Below are positions 10,756 through 21,870 of a stretch of 64,000 bases of DNA, piece after piece. A program made the position numbers and the translations under genes. The notes below the pieces were generated by a model. That model had not been told where the DNA came from and did no database searches. It saw nothing but the letters and a program-made list of their open reading frames with translations. The first letter of the stretch is position 1. The number at the start of each line of letters is the position of its first letter. This stretch comes from Symbiodinium kawagutii (taxonomy: Eukaryota > Sar > Dinophyceae > Suessiales > Symbiodiniaceae), in assembly GCA_009767595.1 (NCBI GenBank), contig VSDK01012849.1, positions 99,232 to 163,231 of the forward strand, in the 5' to 3' direction.

Positions 10756-12444
10756 TCTCGGCTCCAGGGACCTCGTAGCGGTAGACTTGCGGGTGGGGCC
10801 AGCGACTGGAGCGGTGTGTGTTCTGGTTGGCACCCCGGAGTGCCTTGTCCCCTCCTGTGCTGTGGGCGCCCCTGTCTCAGGAAGTTTGATTCTTCAGGTC
10901 CCCCGGGTGCCTGTCAGTCCCCAGCAGGACCCCCTTCGACCAGTTCTTGCGCTGCCGAGCCATGGGCGCTATCCGGTTTCTCTGCACCTGCGATGGCTGG
11001 TGATCTCCCTCGTCATCTGGCTTTCCTGCATGCTGAGGATGATTTTTATCCGCCAGAGGATTGGAGTGACGCTCATCCTGCTGCATTTTGTGAATCAGCA
11101 GCTGGCCCATGTACATGGCCGCAGCGGCCAGTGTCCTGAGGACGTCACCTTCCAACAGCTTCTTGGTGGCAATGTGGTCAAGCCTTCATTGCAACAAGTG
11201 GCAATCGAGGACTCTCCCGTGATGGTTGCCTGCTCTCCCACACCGCCATGGCCGAGTGATGATGGTCGGGCACTTTCAGTTGGCCCTCAATGTGAACCAC
11301 CCGATGCAAGTCCTTTGTGCGTAGACCGGGTTGGTCTAGCAGTTGATGCAGTGCCCCATGTATCTACGAGTCGAGTCCTTGGCTATCACCTCAAGTCTGG
11401 CGATCAGCAATCTCTTCATCACGAATGCGATCACGATGCAGTACTGAGTGAATTCCGGGCACTTGAGGACTTATTATGTCTTATGCGAGATGTGCAGTTT
11501 GTATCATTTGGAGGTTATGCAGGAAAGACTGCAGCTTATCCAGCTGTAAAGGCACGATTTCAACTTGCCGTCAGCCAGGCATATACTGCGCCAGTGTGTG
11601 TTCACTGCTTCCGGGTTCCCCCCTCCCAGCAACTTTGCATTTGTGGGGCCCAGCCAGAGGTTTTCAGGTTGCCACCGCTGCCCTATCGTCAGGTATCCCC
11701 CGAACCCAGGATCCTCGACAGGTTGAGTTCTTGTTGAAGTGTGAGGGGTTGTTCACTGTTCCCACGCATCGTGATTACCGGGAGCAGAATGGTGTCGCCA
11801 GGGTGCACGCCTGGTTCAACGGTTGCGTGGACCAGTTGCTCGGGAGTCCGTCAATCTGGCCATCTGTCCCCTTTTCACTGGCTTGTCCTCCCAGGTCCCA
11901 GGTTGACATTCTTCGACAGGTAGCCACCCAGTTGGCTACATACCAAGCTGGGGTTGAAAAGATTTTTGCCAACGAGGCATTTGAGATCATTCTGCGAGTT
12001 TCTCCTTTCTCCGGAAGCCTTCCTCCGCAGGCCCCCGTCCAGGTGTCGCCGGACTTTCGCCCGGACTTGTCAGCAGTTCCTTGTCCATCCTTTGCCAGGC
12101 AGCCTGCTATTTGGCTGGTGTCGTTGCGTTGGATTGCCAGTGCTCTCGATCCTGTATCACAGGTCCATTGGATTGTCACATCCTACCTGGAGTTTTTTTG
12201 GGCATTCGTCTGGTCCACGGGGTTACTACCGCCCTTTCGTCGCGACGGTAGTTGGGTTTTGCCACAGGATGACCCCTTGCTGCTTGGTTTCGTTCAGTCG
12301 TCGTTTTGTGTGCTTTTCGTTTTTTGGACGCGCCAATTGGGTTTCCTTCTCTGGTTGGGCTTTGTGCCTTGTTGGGCTGCGGCCTGTTCTGTAGCTACTT
12401 CGGCGAGCCATCTTGGTGCCTCCTTTTCCTGCCCGAAGGGTTAA
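10756..12444 (+). pseudogene. retroposed mRNA copy with frame-switching ORF
   Basis: About 1.7 kb without obvious introns behind the spliced-leader relic. The first protein-like ATG is at 10993 (MAGDLPRHLAFLHAEDDFYP, then PEDWSDAHPAAFCESAAG). Its frame stops at 11139, but the protein-like reading goes on in the second frame (about 11140-11715, including LSEFRALEDLLCLMRDVQFV). It then returns to the first frame from about 11715 to the stop at 12444 (QVEFLLKCEGLFTVPTHRDY, then HAWFNGCVDQLL, and a hydrophobic C-terminal part). Two compensating frameshifts suggest decay, though undetected introns or sequencing errors could look alike. No domain recognised; no reverse transcriptase motif, poly(A) tail or target duplication found. 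Confidence 0.5.
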
Positions 12445-12750
12445 GTGCGGGCGCTGGTGCCCCGTGAGTGCCTTCTGTCCCTGGCTTCTGCCCTGCAGTG
12501 TGCCCGTTGGCTGACGGTTCTCCCCTTGCCGGTCACAGTCAAGTAGTAATTTGTATCGCAGTGGTCTCATAGCACAGCTAAACAGCTCGGCTATGACACC
12601 GGTCTCACACGTGAGACGAATGTGCGAGAGGGGGGGTTGGTTGCTTGCTTCCAACCATCCTAAGGATAATGAACCCAGAAAAAGTGCCTCGAAATCGGTC
12701 AACACAACTCGTGTGATTTCTCAGCAATGCCAGGCCTTTGATCTATAATG
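12445..12750. other. possible 3' part of the retroposed copy; nothing recognised
   Basis: GC-rich for the first 100 bases, like the preceding ORF, then mixed composition. It may be 3' UTR of the retrocopy. Confidence 0.35.
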
Positions 12751-12879
12751 TGGCTATGGGTCAATATTAATTAACCACTAACAGGGAATAATCACCAACA
12801 ATGATAGGGAAAACAATGGTTGATAGTGGGGGAGCCAGGGGTACTGTACAGATGGGTACAGGGTTTTGACCCACTGCCA
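12751..12879 (+). mobile_element. family A inverted-repeat element
   Basis: TGGCTATGGGTCA / TGACCCACTGCCA ends. 129 bp because of an extra GTACAGATGG-type duplication after the core. Confidence 0.8.
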
Positions 12880-13040
12880 TATTGCAATCATGAAGCAGCA
12901 ACAACATCCTCGCGATCATGGCCACTTTTCGCTGGCCTTTGTTGGATTTTGCTTGTATGGTCATTGTGCGAAATTAGAGGTTATTTGATTCTTGTCATCG
13001 CAATTCCCTGTCTCATCCTTCTCATCCCTGTCATCTATTT

Positions 13041-13124
13041 CATCCTCCTCCTCCTCCTCCTCCTCCTCGTCCTCTTCGTCCTCTTCGTCCTCCTCCTCCT
13101 CATCATCATCATCACCATCATCAA
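13041..13124. repeat. TCC/TCT/TCA trinucleotide repeat
   Basis: Imperfect (TCC)n with TCG and TCA variants. It produces poly-Ser, poly-Leu or poly-Asp/Glu open frames by composition only. Confidence 0.85.
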
Positions 13125-14040
13125 CAACATTGTCATCACTCAACAGCATGGTGATTTTTCTTGACAACTTATACAGCTTAAAACTTTTAAACACAGCAAC
13201 AGGAGGAGCGCCAGGAGGTTGGATCGATCATGCATTTGTTTCATAGAGAATATCCATCCAACCAAGATAGTTCAGAAGGTTCAGGCAATCTTTGGGTATG
13301 TTCTGGCCCTTTTATTCGAATTTGCATCTCTATTGCTGGATATGACATGTAGAACAACCTACCATTATTGTTTGTGCTGATTGTACCTCGTGTCAGGTAT
13401 TTTCTGGTTATTGTTGCTTATTATTCTACAACTTCCTCCTCATCATTATTGTGGCTTGTATATACTTCTTGTCGGTTACCATTGCTCCACTCCGATTGTT
13501 AATTTATTGTTGTGATTGTTTTTGGTCGGCTTGTTATTGTTACTTATTATTGGTCATTATTGATTATTGCAAACCATATTTGCTTATTATTGCTACTTGT
13601 TATTGATGCTAATATCGTTAAGTATTGTTGGCTTTTTTAGAAACATTGTTACATCTTGTTACTGATTCTTGGCTTGTCATTGACTATCAACCAATACTAT
13701 CGATTCTGCTATTGATTGAAAGTATCATAACCATTGATATTAACCATTTATTGATTATTCTGAACCAATATTCACAAGCAGTATTAACCACCATCATTAC
13801 TAGCCATTCACCATACATGCTGAACCTTGGAGCTGAAAGAACCTTACATGATTACTAACCATTCCTTGATTATTATGAACCATCATTACTAACCATTACT
13901 ATCAATCATTATAATAACCATTACTAACCATTATTTATTAACCACCATCATTACTAACCATTATAATCATACCATTGCTAACCAACCACCAACCACCACT
14001 ACTAACCATTACTTGGGTCACCAGCCACTGGTTGGTTCTC
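13125..14040. repeat. AT-rich tract with degenerate ACCATTACTA / TTATTGTT repeats
   Basis: Irregular repeats of AACCATTACTA from about 13860 to 14010 and TTATTG units from about 13370 to 13620. No gene recognised. Confidence 0.55.
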
Positions 14041-14084
14041 CTTTGCCTCCTGCCCGCTCCTCCCGTTGCGACCCGTCTTGCCAG

Positions 14085-14184
14085 GTGCGTCAGCAGATGC
14101 TACTGGCGCGGTATCGCGTCTTCCATGTGCTGAAGGAGCCACGGTTGTTGGGTCGTTGGCAGTTGATATGTGCAGATCCAGTGG
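14085..14184 (+). CDS. candidate exon, 100 bp
   Basis: Preceded by an excellent pyrimidine tract (CTCCTCCCGTTGCGACCC region) and CCAG|G, and ended by AGTGG|GTTTTG. Two frames stay open: one reads VRQQMLLARYRVFHVLKEPR, the other ASADATGAVSRLPCAEGATV. The second would join in phase with the exon at 16308. No domain recognised. Confidence 0.5.
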
Positions 14185-14275
14185 GTTTTGATGGTTGAAA
14201 TAACTTATGGTTAAACAACTACTCTAGTTGATTGATGATGGTTGGCGCAAATCGAGTGGGTTTTGATGGTTGAAA

Positions 14276-14391
14276 CGGCGAGCTGGGTCAAGAGTAACCA
14301 AGCAACTAATGGAGGATCTACCAACAATAATAAGGGAAAACAATGGTTAATGATGGGGGAACCAGGGGTACAGGGTTTTGACCCACAGCCA
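14276..14391 (+). mobile_element. family A inverted-repeat element
   Basis: GGCGAGCTGGGTCA left end, core GGGGGAACCAGGGGTAC, TGACCCACAGCCA right end. Confidence 0.75.
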
Positions 14392-14523
14392 AATAACTTA
14401 CAAGTATGGTTAAACATCTATGGTTGTAGTGGTTAAACATCTACTTGTATGATTAAATAACTTGCACATATACTTAATCTAATGGTTGCTGGTTAAACAA
14501 CTACTTACGGTTATAATCTAGTG

Positions 14524-14645
14524 TGGCGATGGGTCAAGCAGTTGACCAACCAATTTCATGGGGGACCATGACCAACAATATTAAGGGAAACAGCCTGGTT
14601 AATGATAGGGGAACCAGCGGTACGGGGTGAACTGACCGACGGCCA
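14524..14645 (+). mobile_element. family A inverted-repeat element
   Basis: TGGCGATGGGTCA left end, TGACCGACGGCCA right end, core with AACCAGCGGTACGGGG. 122 bp. Lies 130 bp after another A copy. Confidence 0.75.
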
Positions 14646-15330
14646 TCTAGTGGTTGATGGTTGAAATAACTTATGGTTAAACAACTACTAGTTGATTGAT
14701 GATGGTTGAGGATGGGTAACAATGCCTAGTAATGCTAAATACGACATGGCTCAATTGATATAAATCATGCGGGGGTTTCTCAAGCCACAGGGGACCCCAA
14801 ACAATCGTTTGTTATCATTTTACGTCAACGGTCCCCACTCCGGGAGTTTGTGGCATCGAGACGTGATTGCAACACAAAAATACAAAACCAAATTCTGCAG
14901 CAAACAGGTTTTTCTTAGATCCTTTCCAACACCGACATGGCATGATAGAACTAGCTTCATCATGAGACCTGCTGTAGCAACAAACATGTAACATCATGCC
15001 TTCGAATTTGATCACTCGCCACGTAAGATGTTTTTCCAACATAAACTCAATAAGACATTGATGATTCGATCGGTTCCCTTCACTGGGAAAGCCTAGTGCC
15101 CTTGGTCATAAGCTAGACGTCACATACATACGCTGTCATGTATCAGATTCCTTCCTTGATTTCATACACAGTTATGCGCACACTTGGGTCTGATGATGAT
15201 ACACGCATATGGCGAGCTGGGTCATTGCCATCCTAAAAAATGGATGGATAAACATTCCAACGAAGGGTACCCATTTTCTTCATTCTTTTTGATGTGAACA
15301 GACGCGGGCTCTTTGAACCCCAATCGCCCT
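14646..15330. other. no gene recognised; family B fragment at about 14770
   Basis: A left-half family B relic (GGGTTTCTCAAG, GGGGACCCC) lies near 14770-14805. The remainder has only short frames. Confidence 0.4.
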
Positions 15331-15408
15331 GTGGAGGCTTCTCAAACTAGGGGTACTTATATCGCTGAACCAACCATTTTTGCGGCACCCCATGTTTAGA
15401 AACCCCCA
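15331..15408 (+). mobile_element. short family B element
   Basis: GGCTTCTCAAACTAGGGGTA at the left and GGCACCCCATGTTTAGAAAC at the right. Interior deletion leaves 78 bp. Confidence 0.5.
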
Positions 15409-16307
15409 TATGGAGGTTTAGCGGCAACCAATGTCACCCGCATTGAAACATAGCTTTAGTGGAACAACTCGGCCTGAGACCATCCGTTCATTTCATTTTT
15501 TTCTCAGGAATTCATGGCTTTGACCAAGAACCGTATGAATATACATTTGTATACGTATATACACATGTGTGCACATGTATCACGTATGGAGACTATGCAT
15601 ACTATGCATACATGCATTTGGCTCTACATTTGTGCATAGCTCACAGACAGCCTGAGGCCTTTGTTTGATTTCGATGTGTGGCTAGGCACGGAGATACATT
15701 GATTTCAATGTGGCAAGTGGCAGCACCGGCAGGAGCTACTAGACTTGGCTCCAGGGCCACAAATCAGCGGATTCCTGCTTTACCAGCAGAAGCAGACACT
15801 TGTTTGCAGGTGAAATCACGTGGATCGAAACAAGTAATGCTTGTTGCGTGACAAGAAGGCAGAAGTGAACAAAACATATTATATAATTAATAGTGATCCT
15901 TCATCACATCACACAAAAGGTGGCGGAAAACAATCATTTTGAAGATTCTGAACCAGCTAATCAACCGAATCACTTGCCAACACATATAGATTGATCATAA
16001 TTACTGACCATTTTTGATTTCAACACAAACTATTTCAATCAATCACAATCACTGACCAGTGTTTGGATCAGAATCACTGACAAACCATTACCACTCATAC
16101 AGATTAGTCATAAGTACTGACCACTGTTTGATCAGAACACAAACTATCACTATATATCACAATACTTAGCAATCACTATTTCAATGAATCACTGTACTTT
16201 TCAATGCATCATTGACTACTGGTTAGTTTTGTTAATAGTTACCAGTTAGCTAGCTCAATGATCGCCGTGCCTTCCAAATGATGGGTCATCTTCACCCTTT
16301 CTTCCAG
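15409..16307. repeat. AT-rich tract with degenerate AATCACTGACCA repeats
   Basis: Irregular CAATCACTGACCA / AACACAAACTAT units from about 15990 to 16230, and a purine/pyrimidine alternating CACATGTGTGCACATGT tract near 15560. No gene recognised. Confidence 0.5.
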
Positions 16308-16455
16308 ATCTGGTGCCACCAGGAAAGCTCGCCGGCTTGCTGCCAAGCTAACACCACTTCCGTCCAGCGGAAGTGGCCTTGCCACCTGGCGCGCGCTATG
16401 GCGGCGCGAATGGCGCGCTGTGCCACCTGTGGTGGTTGATGGCTTGGCGAGCTGG
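16308..16455 (+). CDS. candidate exon ending at a family D element
   Basis: A strong pyrimidine tract (CACCCTTTCTTCCAG) is followed by an open frame reading SGATRKARRLAAKLTPLPSS, GSGLATWRALWRREWRAVPP and VVVDGLASW. It ends exactly at TGG|GTCAAG, the left end of the D element. 148 bp (1 + 49 codons). Arg/Trp-rich. Compatible in phase with the 14085 candidate. No domain recognised. Confidence 0.5.
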
Positions 16456-16549
16456 GTCAAGCAGTTAACCAACAAGAATAGCGGGTGAATGGTTATTAAT
16501 AGTGGATAATAACTAGAAAGTATATTAGGGGATATACCAGCTAAATATA
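16444..16549 (+). mobile_element. family D element
   Basis: TTGGCGAGCTGGGTCAAGC left end, interior ATGGTTATTAATAGTGGATAAT, right end GGGGATATACCAGCTA, then immediately a complete family A element. Confidence 0.65.
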
Positions 16550-16668
16550 TTGCGAGCTGGGTCAAGCAGTTAGTCAACCAATGGGGGATAATAGTCAACA
16601 ATAACAGGGAAAACAGCCTGGTTGATGATGGGGGAACCAGGGATACTAAGGGTTTTGACCCATAGCCA
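16550..16668 (+). mobile_element. family A inverted-repeat element
   Basis: TGCGAGCTGGGTCA left end, TGACCCATAGCCA right end, core GGGGGAACCAGGGATAC. Confidence 0.75.
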
Positions 16669-17019
16669 TATACCCGTCGAACCAGCCATGAAAGGATGCA
16701 TCAGCACAGGTTGATGGTGGCTGCCACCTGTGGCATTAGGAGCCCCTAATGGCTTTGGTGAAAAATGTTTGATCCAGGAGTGTAGCAACGCTAGGGCAAC
16801 CAACCTGGGTGGTTTCCACCACCCCGGCACTACGCTTCTGGTCATGGCTGAAAACCAACCACCAACCAGGGATGAAACTGCCAGTGAAACTAATGAAAAT
16901 ATGGTTCCTGGCACTAATCTTAGTTATTCTAAGTGAAACTAATGAATATGGTGATCCAAACTGCATTTTCTGCCGAAAACGATGGTTCTCAGATCACCTT
17001 CATCAGATTTGGTTCCAAG

Positions 17020-17119
17020 GAAGTGGCTGAGCTGGCCCCATGGAGTCAGTTGAAGGAGGAGCGAGGGAGTGAAGCACGCGGCGACCTGGGAGCATTTCGG
17101 TGGCGCGTGGGTCTTTGGG
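17020..17119 (+). CDS. candidate exon, 100 bp
   Basis: TTCCAAG|G acceptor, then EVAELAPWSQLKEERGSEAR and GDLGAFRWRVGLW in phase 0, ended by GGG|GTAATAA. The frame is open and GC-rich for the whole length. No domain recognised. Confidence 0.5.
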
Positions 17120-17369
17120 GTAATAATGGTCATACTTGTATTAATCAATGAATAGTGTATTGATCAATGAATAGTGGTCTTAACCGTTAACTCTGATCAT
17201 ATTAATGAATAGTGGTGTTCACTCTGTACCAACAAGACTTGCACCAGTTCCCACTATTGGTTAATTGATGTTAGCTGGCTGAAGATGAGTAAGAACTGTA
17301 CCACGATGTCACCAAGCGCGCCTCCAAGCACGACGTCAGCGCCAGCCCCGCCACGGCGCGTGACGCCAG

Positions 17370-17468
17370 GAGTTCGATCAACTCGCCAGCTTGGAAAATG
17401 CCAAGCTGAAACGCAAGCAACAGCTGTGGATAGAGGCAGGGACCTGGTTGACCACCGGTATCCACCAG
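17370..17468 (+). CDS. candidate exon, 33 codons, coiled-coil-like
   Basis: ACGCCAG|G acceptor, 33 whole codons reading EFDQLASLENAKLKRKQQLW then IEAGTWLTTGIHQ, then the CAG|GTTGGA donor. The in-frame TGA just upstream of the acceptor (17361) supports the border. Heptad-like Leu/Lys/Gln pattern. A family B element begins 19 bp behind the donor. Confidence 0.6.
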
Positions 17469-17487
17469 GTTGGATCCACAGGATCCG

Positions 17488-17588
17488 GTGGTACCTCGCC
17501 AGGTTTGGGACCCCAAAGTTATGGCTTGTTTATTACCATAAATGGTTGCTAGGGGATGATTGGGGGGTACCCGGATTTTGAGACCCAC
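17488..17588 (-). mobile_element. family B inverted-repeat element
   Basis: Interior TTATTACCATAAATGGTTG and GGGATGATTGGGGGGTACCC in minus-strand order, right end TTTTGAGACCCACAT. Left arm diverged. Confidence 0.6.
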
Positions 17589-17881
17589 ATGGTTAACAAT
17601 GCTTCAGGATGATAGTTGAGACTGCTTGCTGGTGGTAAAGAGTGGTTAATGGTGGCGAATGATGGTTCGGAATGATGGGAATCATAAGGATATGATGATG
17701 GTTATAGCATGTTTTTGCTTCATACTGTGACAGAAATGGACTTGGTGAATGTCTTTCCTACAATGACACTGTTGCGATTGCAGGCTGGTCACCAGACCCA
17801 TAGCATCGACATGGCACCTGACCAACGGTATTTGACTCGGTCTATGAGGGATCCAAGTATGGCTTGATAGTACTTGGTAAA

Positions 17882-17977
17882 TGGTGATTTCTCAAAATAG
17901 GGGACCCCCCAAGTGGTTGGTTTGTTAATCAATTGATATGGGATGATTTGGGGGTACCCCTCTTTTGAGAAACACCC
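17882..17977 (-). mobile_element. family B inverted-repeat element
   Basis: TGGTGATTTCTCAAAATAGG at the left, TCTTTTGAGAAACACC at the right, GGGATGATTTGGGGGTACCC inside. Confidence 0.75.
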
Positions 17978-18333
17978 TAATGGCAAGGGCTGATATCTGT
18001 GCTTACCTGATGATGCTACTCTTGTAGCCGATGTTTGACCATCATTGATCAATAATTCCACCAGTAACCATCATTATCCATGGTCAACCGTCACAGGAAA
18101 CCCGAAATGGAAATAGTCAGCAGTCATGGTACTAGATATTTGAGAGGCCGTTCTCAGCGAATACCGCTTGGCTAAGGGACTGGTTGTGTAGAACTCATAT
18201 AAACAGGTATTGTGCAGTGGACAATTGAGGTATCAACTACCCCAAAATAGCATGCGAAAGCCGGTGTGAGATCTTTCTGACAGGTCTCAAACATGTGAGA
18301 TTGATCACTTCTGGGTGCATTGCTGTGTTCATA

Positions 18334-18456
18334 TGGCAGTGGGTCAGTTCACCCCGTACCCCTGGTTCCCCATCATTAACCAGCTCGTTTTCCCTTGTTA
18401 TTGCTGGTCATTAATCCCCATTAGTTGGTTGGTTAACTGCTTCACCCAGCTCGCCA
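18334..18456 (-). mobile_element. family A inverted-repeat element
   Basis: Reverse orientation: TGGCAGTGGGTCA ... GTACCCCTGGTTCCCC ... CACCCAGCTCGCCA. Confidence 0.8.
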
Positions 18457-18525
18457 TACATAGCTGGTATGTGCTCTACTATTGTTACTTATCATACCCT
18501 ATCATTAACCATTAACCAGCTAGGC
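18457..18525 (-). mobile_element. family D fragment joined to A
   Basis: The reverse complement of the GGTATGTGCTCTAC...CATTAACCAGC stretch gives the D interior and its ACCAGCTATGTATGG junction with family A, the same junction as the plus-strand copies. Confidence 0.55.
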
Positions 18526-18604
18526 TTCACCAATGGTTGGTTGGTTGGTTGGAATCCCCAGTATCCCCTTGCGGTTGCTAGTTCTACTGGTGATTCACCG
18601 CCAG

Positions 18605-18686
18605 GTGTGTTTGGGTGGAGGATGGACACTGGAACGGAGTGCCTTTTTCCCCCGCAGCGCGATCAAATGTGCCACGGCTGAAAGCG
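18605..18686 (+). CDS. candidate exon with strong donor
   Basis: ACCGCCAG|G acceptor, one base, then 27 codons CVWVEDGHWNGVPFSPAARS NVPRLKA, then the donor GCG|GTAAGG. Both borders and the codon use fit a real exon. No domain recognised. Confidence 0.55.
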
Positions 18687-19137
18687 GTAAGGCACTTCCC
18701 TGACATCACTTTTTGGTCATGTGGAGTTTCCACTTCATGAAACTCACCATGTTCTCCGAATGTACATATAGCAAATGGTGAATTATCACCTGGTATGCCC
18801 ACACCTGCCAGTAGTAATTTACCAGTAGTATGAGCTTCACAACTGACGGGTGGTGATGTTGGCTGTTCAACATCCTGGGATCCATGGGTGGGATCGGAAT
18901 CCCAGGCGAAGTTGGGACACCACGAATTCGCAGCATTTCCCTACGAGAAACGAGCATTTGAAGCCGGGATAGTCCGGGGTGGCCATGTTTTTCTTGCTAT
19001 GTGCATGGCCTGGGGTTCGTTTGCTGTGATATCACCGAGAAATAAACCTTGAAGATAGCTGAACTAGCCCCTACGACCAAGGTGGATGTATCCAGTTAGG
19101 GGATGCACGTCCAAGTAGCCTGAATTGATGTTCAGGG

Positions 19138-19914
19138 ATGGAATTGAGTGAGCTGGGAATCCTCCGGATTTTGTTTGGATCAACTCCAGCACATGGGATC
19201 ACTACGGGACTTTACCATACACCCCAAGACCAGTGGTTGACCATGCAGCCGATGGTGGCCCCAGTTCTCCATCCGAGGCATGTTGACACTACTGCTTTGT
19301 CAGAAGCGAAGTGCTGGGCGACCGGCCATCTCGCACCACATTTGGCTGGAACATATCTTCCCCTACATTCCCTGCCACTTGGCTGCACTGGAACACCTTG
19401 GCGCAGGCCCATTCCAATTCGTGGATGACTTACCTAGTCAGCTTCGAGTCAGTTTTGAATGCCATGTTCGAGTCCCCCAGCCGGGCTCTCAGCAATGAGC
19501 ATCTACTGGTAGAGGGTCCCAAAGGTTGTGAAAGATGCCCCTAAACTTAATCACTTGTCAAGACAAGTAGAGTCTCTACTCAACAAAGGATTGGGGAGCT
19601 GTGTTCCAGGGACAGAGTTAGGAAACCATCCATTTTTGAAATACCACCTGTTTGTTGCTCCACCTTGGTGCTTAGTACCCATGCACACGGTACTTCAAGT
19701 ATCAAGTTTGGATGCACACACTTTCAACTTTCAACTGCCCTGCCCACAGAGCTGGGGGTCGATAAACATAAGGAAGAAGTTCATGCTATTGCATTCTGAT
19801 TTAGGATCGGGCCCCCATATCCTTAGAGAGAACTTATTCCAACGTGCTTGCAATGAAAGAAACGGTCCACAGCTTTGTCTTTCTATTCTGACATACCATT
19901 TGGTCACTTTGTGA
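19138..19914 (+). other. overlapping open frames, coding status unclear
   Basis: Three overlapping plus frames of 72-96 codons (19138-19544) and one of 128 codons (19528-19914). The frame from 19311 (GDRPSRTTFGWNISSPTFPA) is the most protein-like. No splice borders fit well and no domain is recognised. Confidence 0.2.
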
Positions 19915-20036
19915 ATAAGATGGCAATGGTTTCAGTATCTCATGAGCACTGGTGGAGCAAAAAACCTCGCATTTGCAGGGCAGGATTGCTGATCTGCTCA
20001 GATCTGTGGGTACCCCCCAACTATCCAAATAAGTTC

Positions 20037-20141
20037 CTGGTTGGTGGTTTTGAGCATTTTTATTTTCCCTAGTAGTTATTAACAAATAGTTGGTTGACCA
20101 GTTGACCAATATTTTTTATAGAGGGTGAAACCACCAACCAG
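20037..20141 (+). mobile_element. family C inverted-repeat element
   Basis: CTGGTTGGTGGTTTTGAG left end, TATTTTCCCTAGTAGTTATT and AGTTGGTTGACC inside, GTGAAACCACCAACCAG right end. Preceded at 20010 by a family B fragment (GGGTACCCCCCAACTAT). A stray right arm recurs at about 20220-20235. Confidence 0.75.
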
Positions 20142-20930
20142 TTTATGATCGTCATCAGCCATTGTAATCATTAAATATCATTAAACTATAACCATTATTA
20201 ACCACTACTTCACCATGTGTTGAAACCACCAACCAGTGTTCATTATGTTCTGCAGGGAAATCTCATTCTTTTCAGGGGTCCGCGGCGGACACCTCCGCAT
20301 TGACAGCATACATTTGGCTGCGAGAAAGCAGTGGCTCGCAAGGGGATCGATTCAAAGATAGGTCAGGCCTGGGGAATGAATTTCAGGAAGATGTGAGGAG
20401 TTGAGCATGTCAGAAATTATCCTTCCGATTTTGTTGGTTGCATGGGTCTGATTGGCCACACATTTTTGTTAACAGCAGGAACTGGCACCCCCCAAGTCAG
20501 CAAGGAGCAACTTGGAAATTGCCCAACTCCAGACCGTGAAGGCATCCATTATCTCTTCTATCACATATAAGCTTTTAAGTTCGTTTGAATTTCAAGCACC
20601 AACAGCTTGTCGAACTGCATTGTTAATGTATCCATGATTTCTATAGTCTATCGCATAATAAAAGCTGTCGAATACACTGAGGATACCTTCACAATGCTAA
20701 GAACAGCCTGTTATTCACAGGTTATAAGCTACCTTTAAATCTACATTCCTATACCTTTCTTATATCGACATATTAATTTGCATAGCCATACTGTTTAGAT
20801 ACATACATACATAAGCAAACAAATGAATAGATTAAAAAATGAATGTATATCAGTATATAGTATATATATATATATACACATTGTGGAGACTACCTGTTTT
20901 CTAGAAATCCCTCGCGTTCCCTGCTGGGAA
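20142..20930. other. no gene recognised
   Basis: AT-rich. ACCATTATTAACC degenerate repeats near 20180 and a TATA tract near 20860. Confidence 0.5.
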
Positions 20931-20958
20931 TCTCCTCGCGCCTCGAGGCTATTGGTTT

Positions 20959-21085
20959 GCCAAAGTCAGCTGACCGACGCCGCGGCGGCGGGTCGGTGCA
21001 AAGCTCCGCCGGGAAGAAAAACCTCCGCGGCGCGGGCGGCGCCGAAGTTGGTTGGGACTGGTGGCAGCTGCATCGGCTTTGGGGA
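20959..21085 (+). CDS. GC-rich coding island, frame uncertain
   Basis: The sharpest GC island in this part of the window. One frame reads LTDAAAAGRCKAPPGRKTSA, another GLPKSADRRRGGGSVQSSAG. Both are open and Ala/Gly/Arg-rich. Probable exon, but frame and borders cannot be fixed. Confidence 0.3.
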
Positions 21086-21281
21086 TGACTGGTATGGGAC
21101 AAATTTGATTAGTGAAGTCCATGAAATTTTGACAAATGCATTTGGATATTTGTATAATATAAAGGTTTAATAAAATTATATATTTACACACATCATCACA
21201 CATCTATCGACTTCTGCAATAGATTGAGCCAGGTCTCATGGCACGTCACGAGAGGTGCGTAGCATTGGAGTCCATTCATTT

Positions 21282-21379
21282 GGTGGTTTCTCAAAATAGG
21301 GGTCCCCCAAATCATCCAATATTAACCATTTGTAGTAGTCAACCAACCATTTCTTGGGTTCCCTATTTTGAGAAACCAC
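21282..21379 (+). mobile_element. family B inverted-repeat element
   Basis: GGTGGTTTCTCAAAATAGGG and CCCTATTTTGAGAAACCAC are near-perfect terminal inverted repeats of a 98 bp element. Confidence 0.85.
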
Positions 21380-21810
21380 GATTTTTGAGAAGCGCTTGCC
21401 ATTTCGATCTCTGGCACCCATACATGACAGTAACAGATCGACGGGTGACCCCCGACTATTCAAAAGAGATGTTTGGCTAAGGGTCAAACCGCGTCGAACC
21501 GTCAGACCATGCTAGACTATTTTGTCTGGAATAAATGTATATGTACAAATAGACATAAACTCGCATTTCTATTACACCATATACTACATAACCTACATAC
21601 TTTATTCTAACTACATGCTGTACATATATATATATATAATATACATACATACATTTAAACATGTATCCACACATGTACATGCGCATATATTCATTCATGC
21701 CACCTACTGCTGGGCCTCGTTCTGACCCAAGGAATCGCCTCAGCGCTGAAGGCTTGCGAAAGGCGCGGTGATGGTCACTGGATGGTGAATGGTTGGTTGA
21801 CGGATGGTTG

Positions 21811-21870
21811 AGGGTGGCTTAGGGGTGGCTTAAGGGTGGCTTAAGGGTGGCTTAAGGGTGATGGTTGCTT
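21811..21870. repeat. 12-bp tandem repeat GGGTGGCTTAAG
   Basis: Four to five units, nearly perfect. Confidence 0.85.

Noticed and set aside
10734..10790. A spliced-leader RNA gene
   Set aside because: The 22-base leader is not followed by GT or an Sm-site-bearing intron; the next bases look like exon sequence.
12226..12705. 159-codon minus-strand frame
   Set aside because: Antisense to the 3' part of the SL-marked ORF; basic low-complexity reading caused by GC-rich codons.
12961..13194. Acidic Asp/Glu-rich protein on the minus strand
   Set aside because: It is a translation of the TCC/TCA microsatellite; the flanks have no coding character.
19455..19490. tRNA T-loop motif GTTCGAGTCCC
   Set aside because: The flanking bases do not form a T-stem and no other tRNA arms are present.
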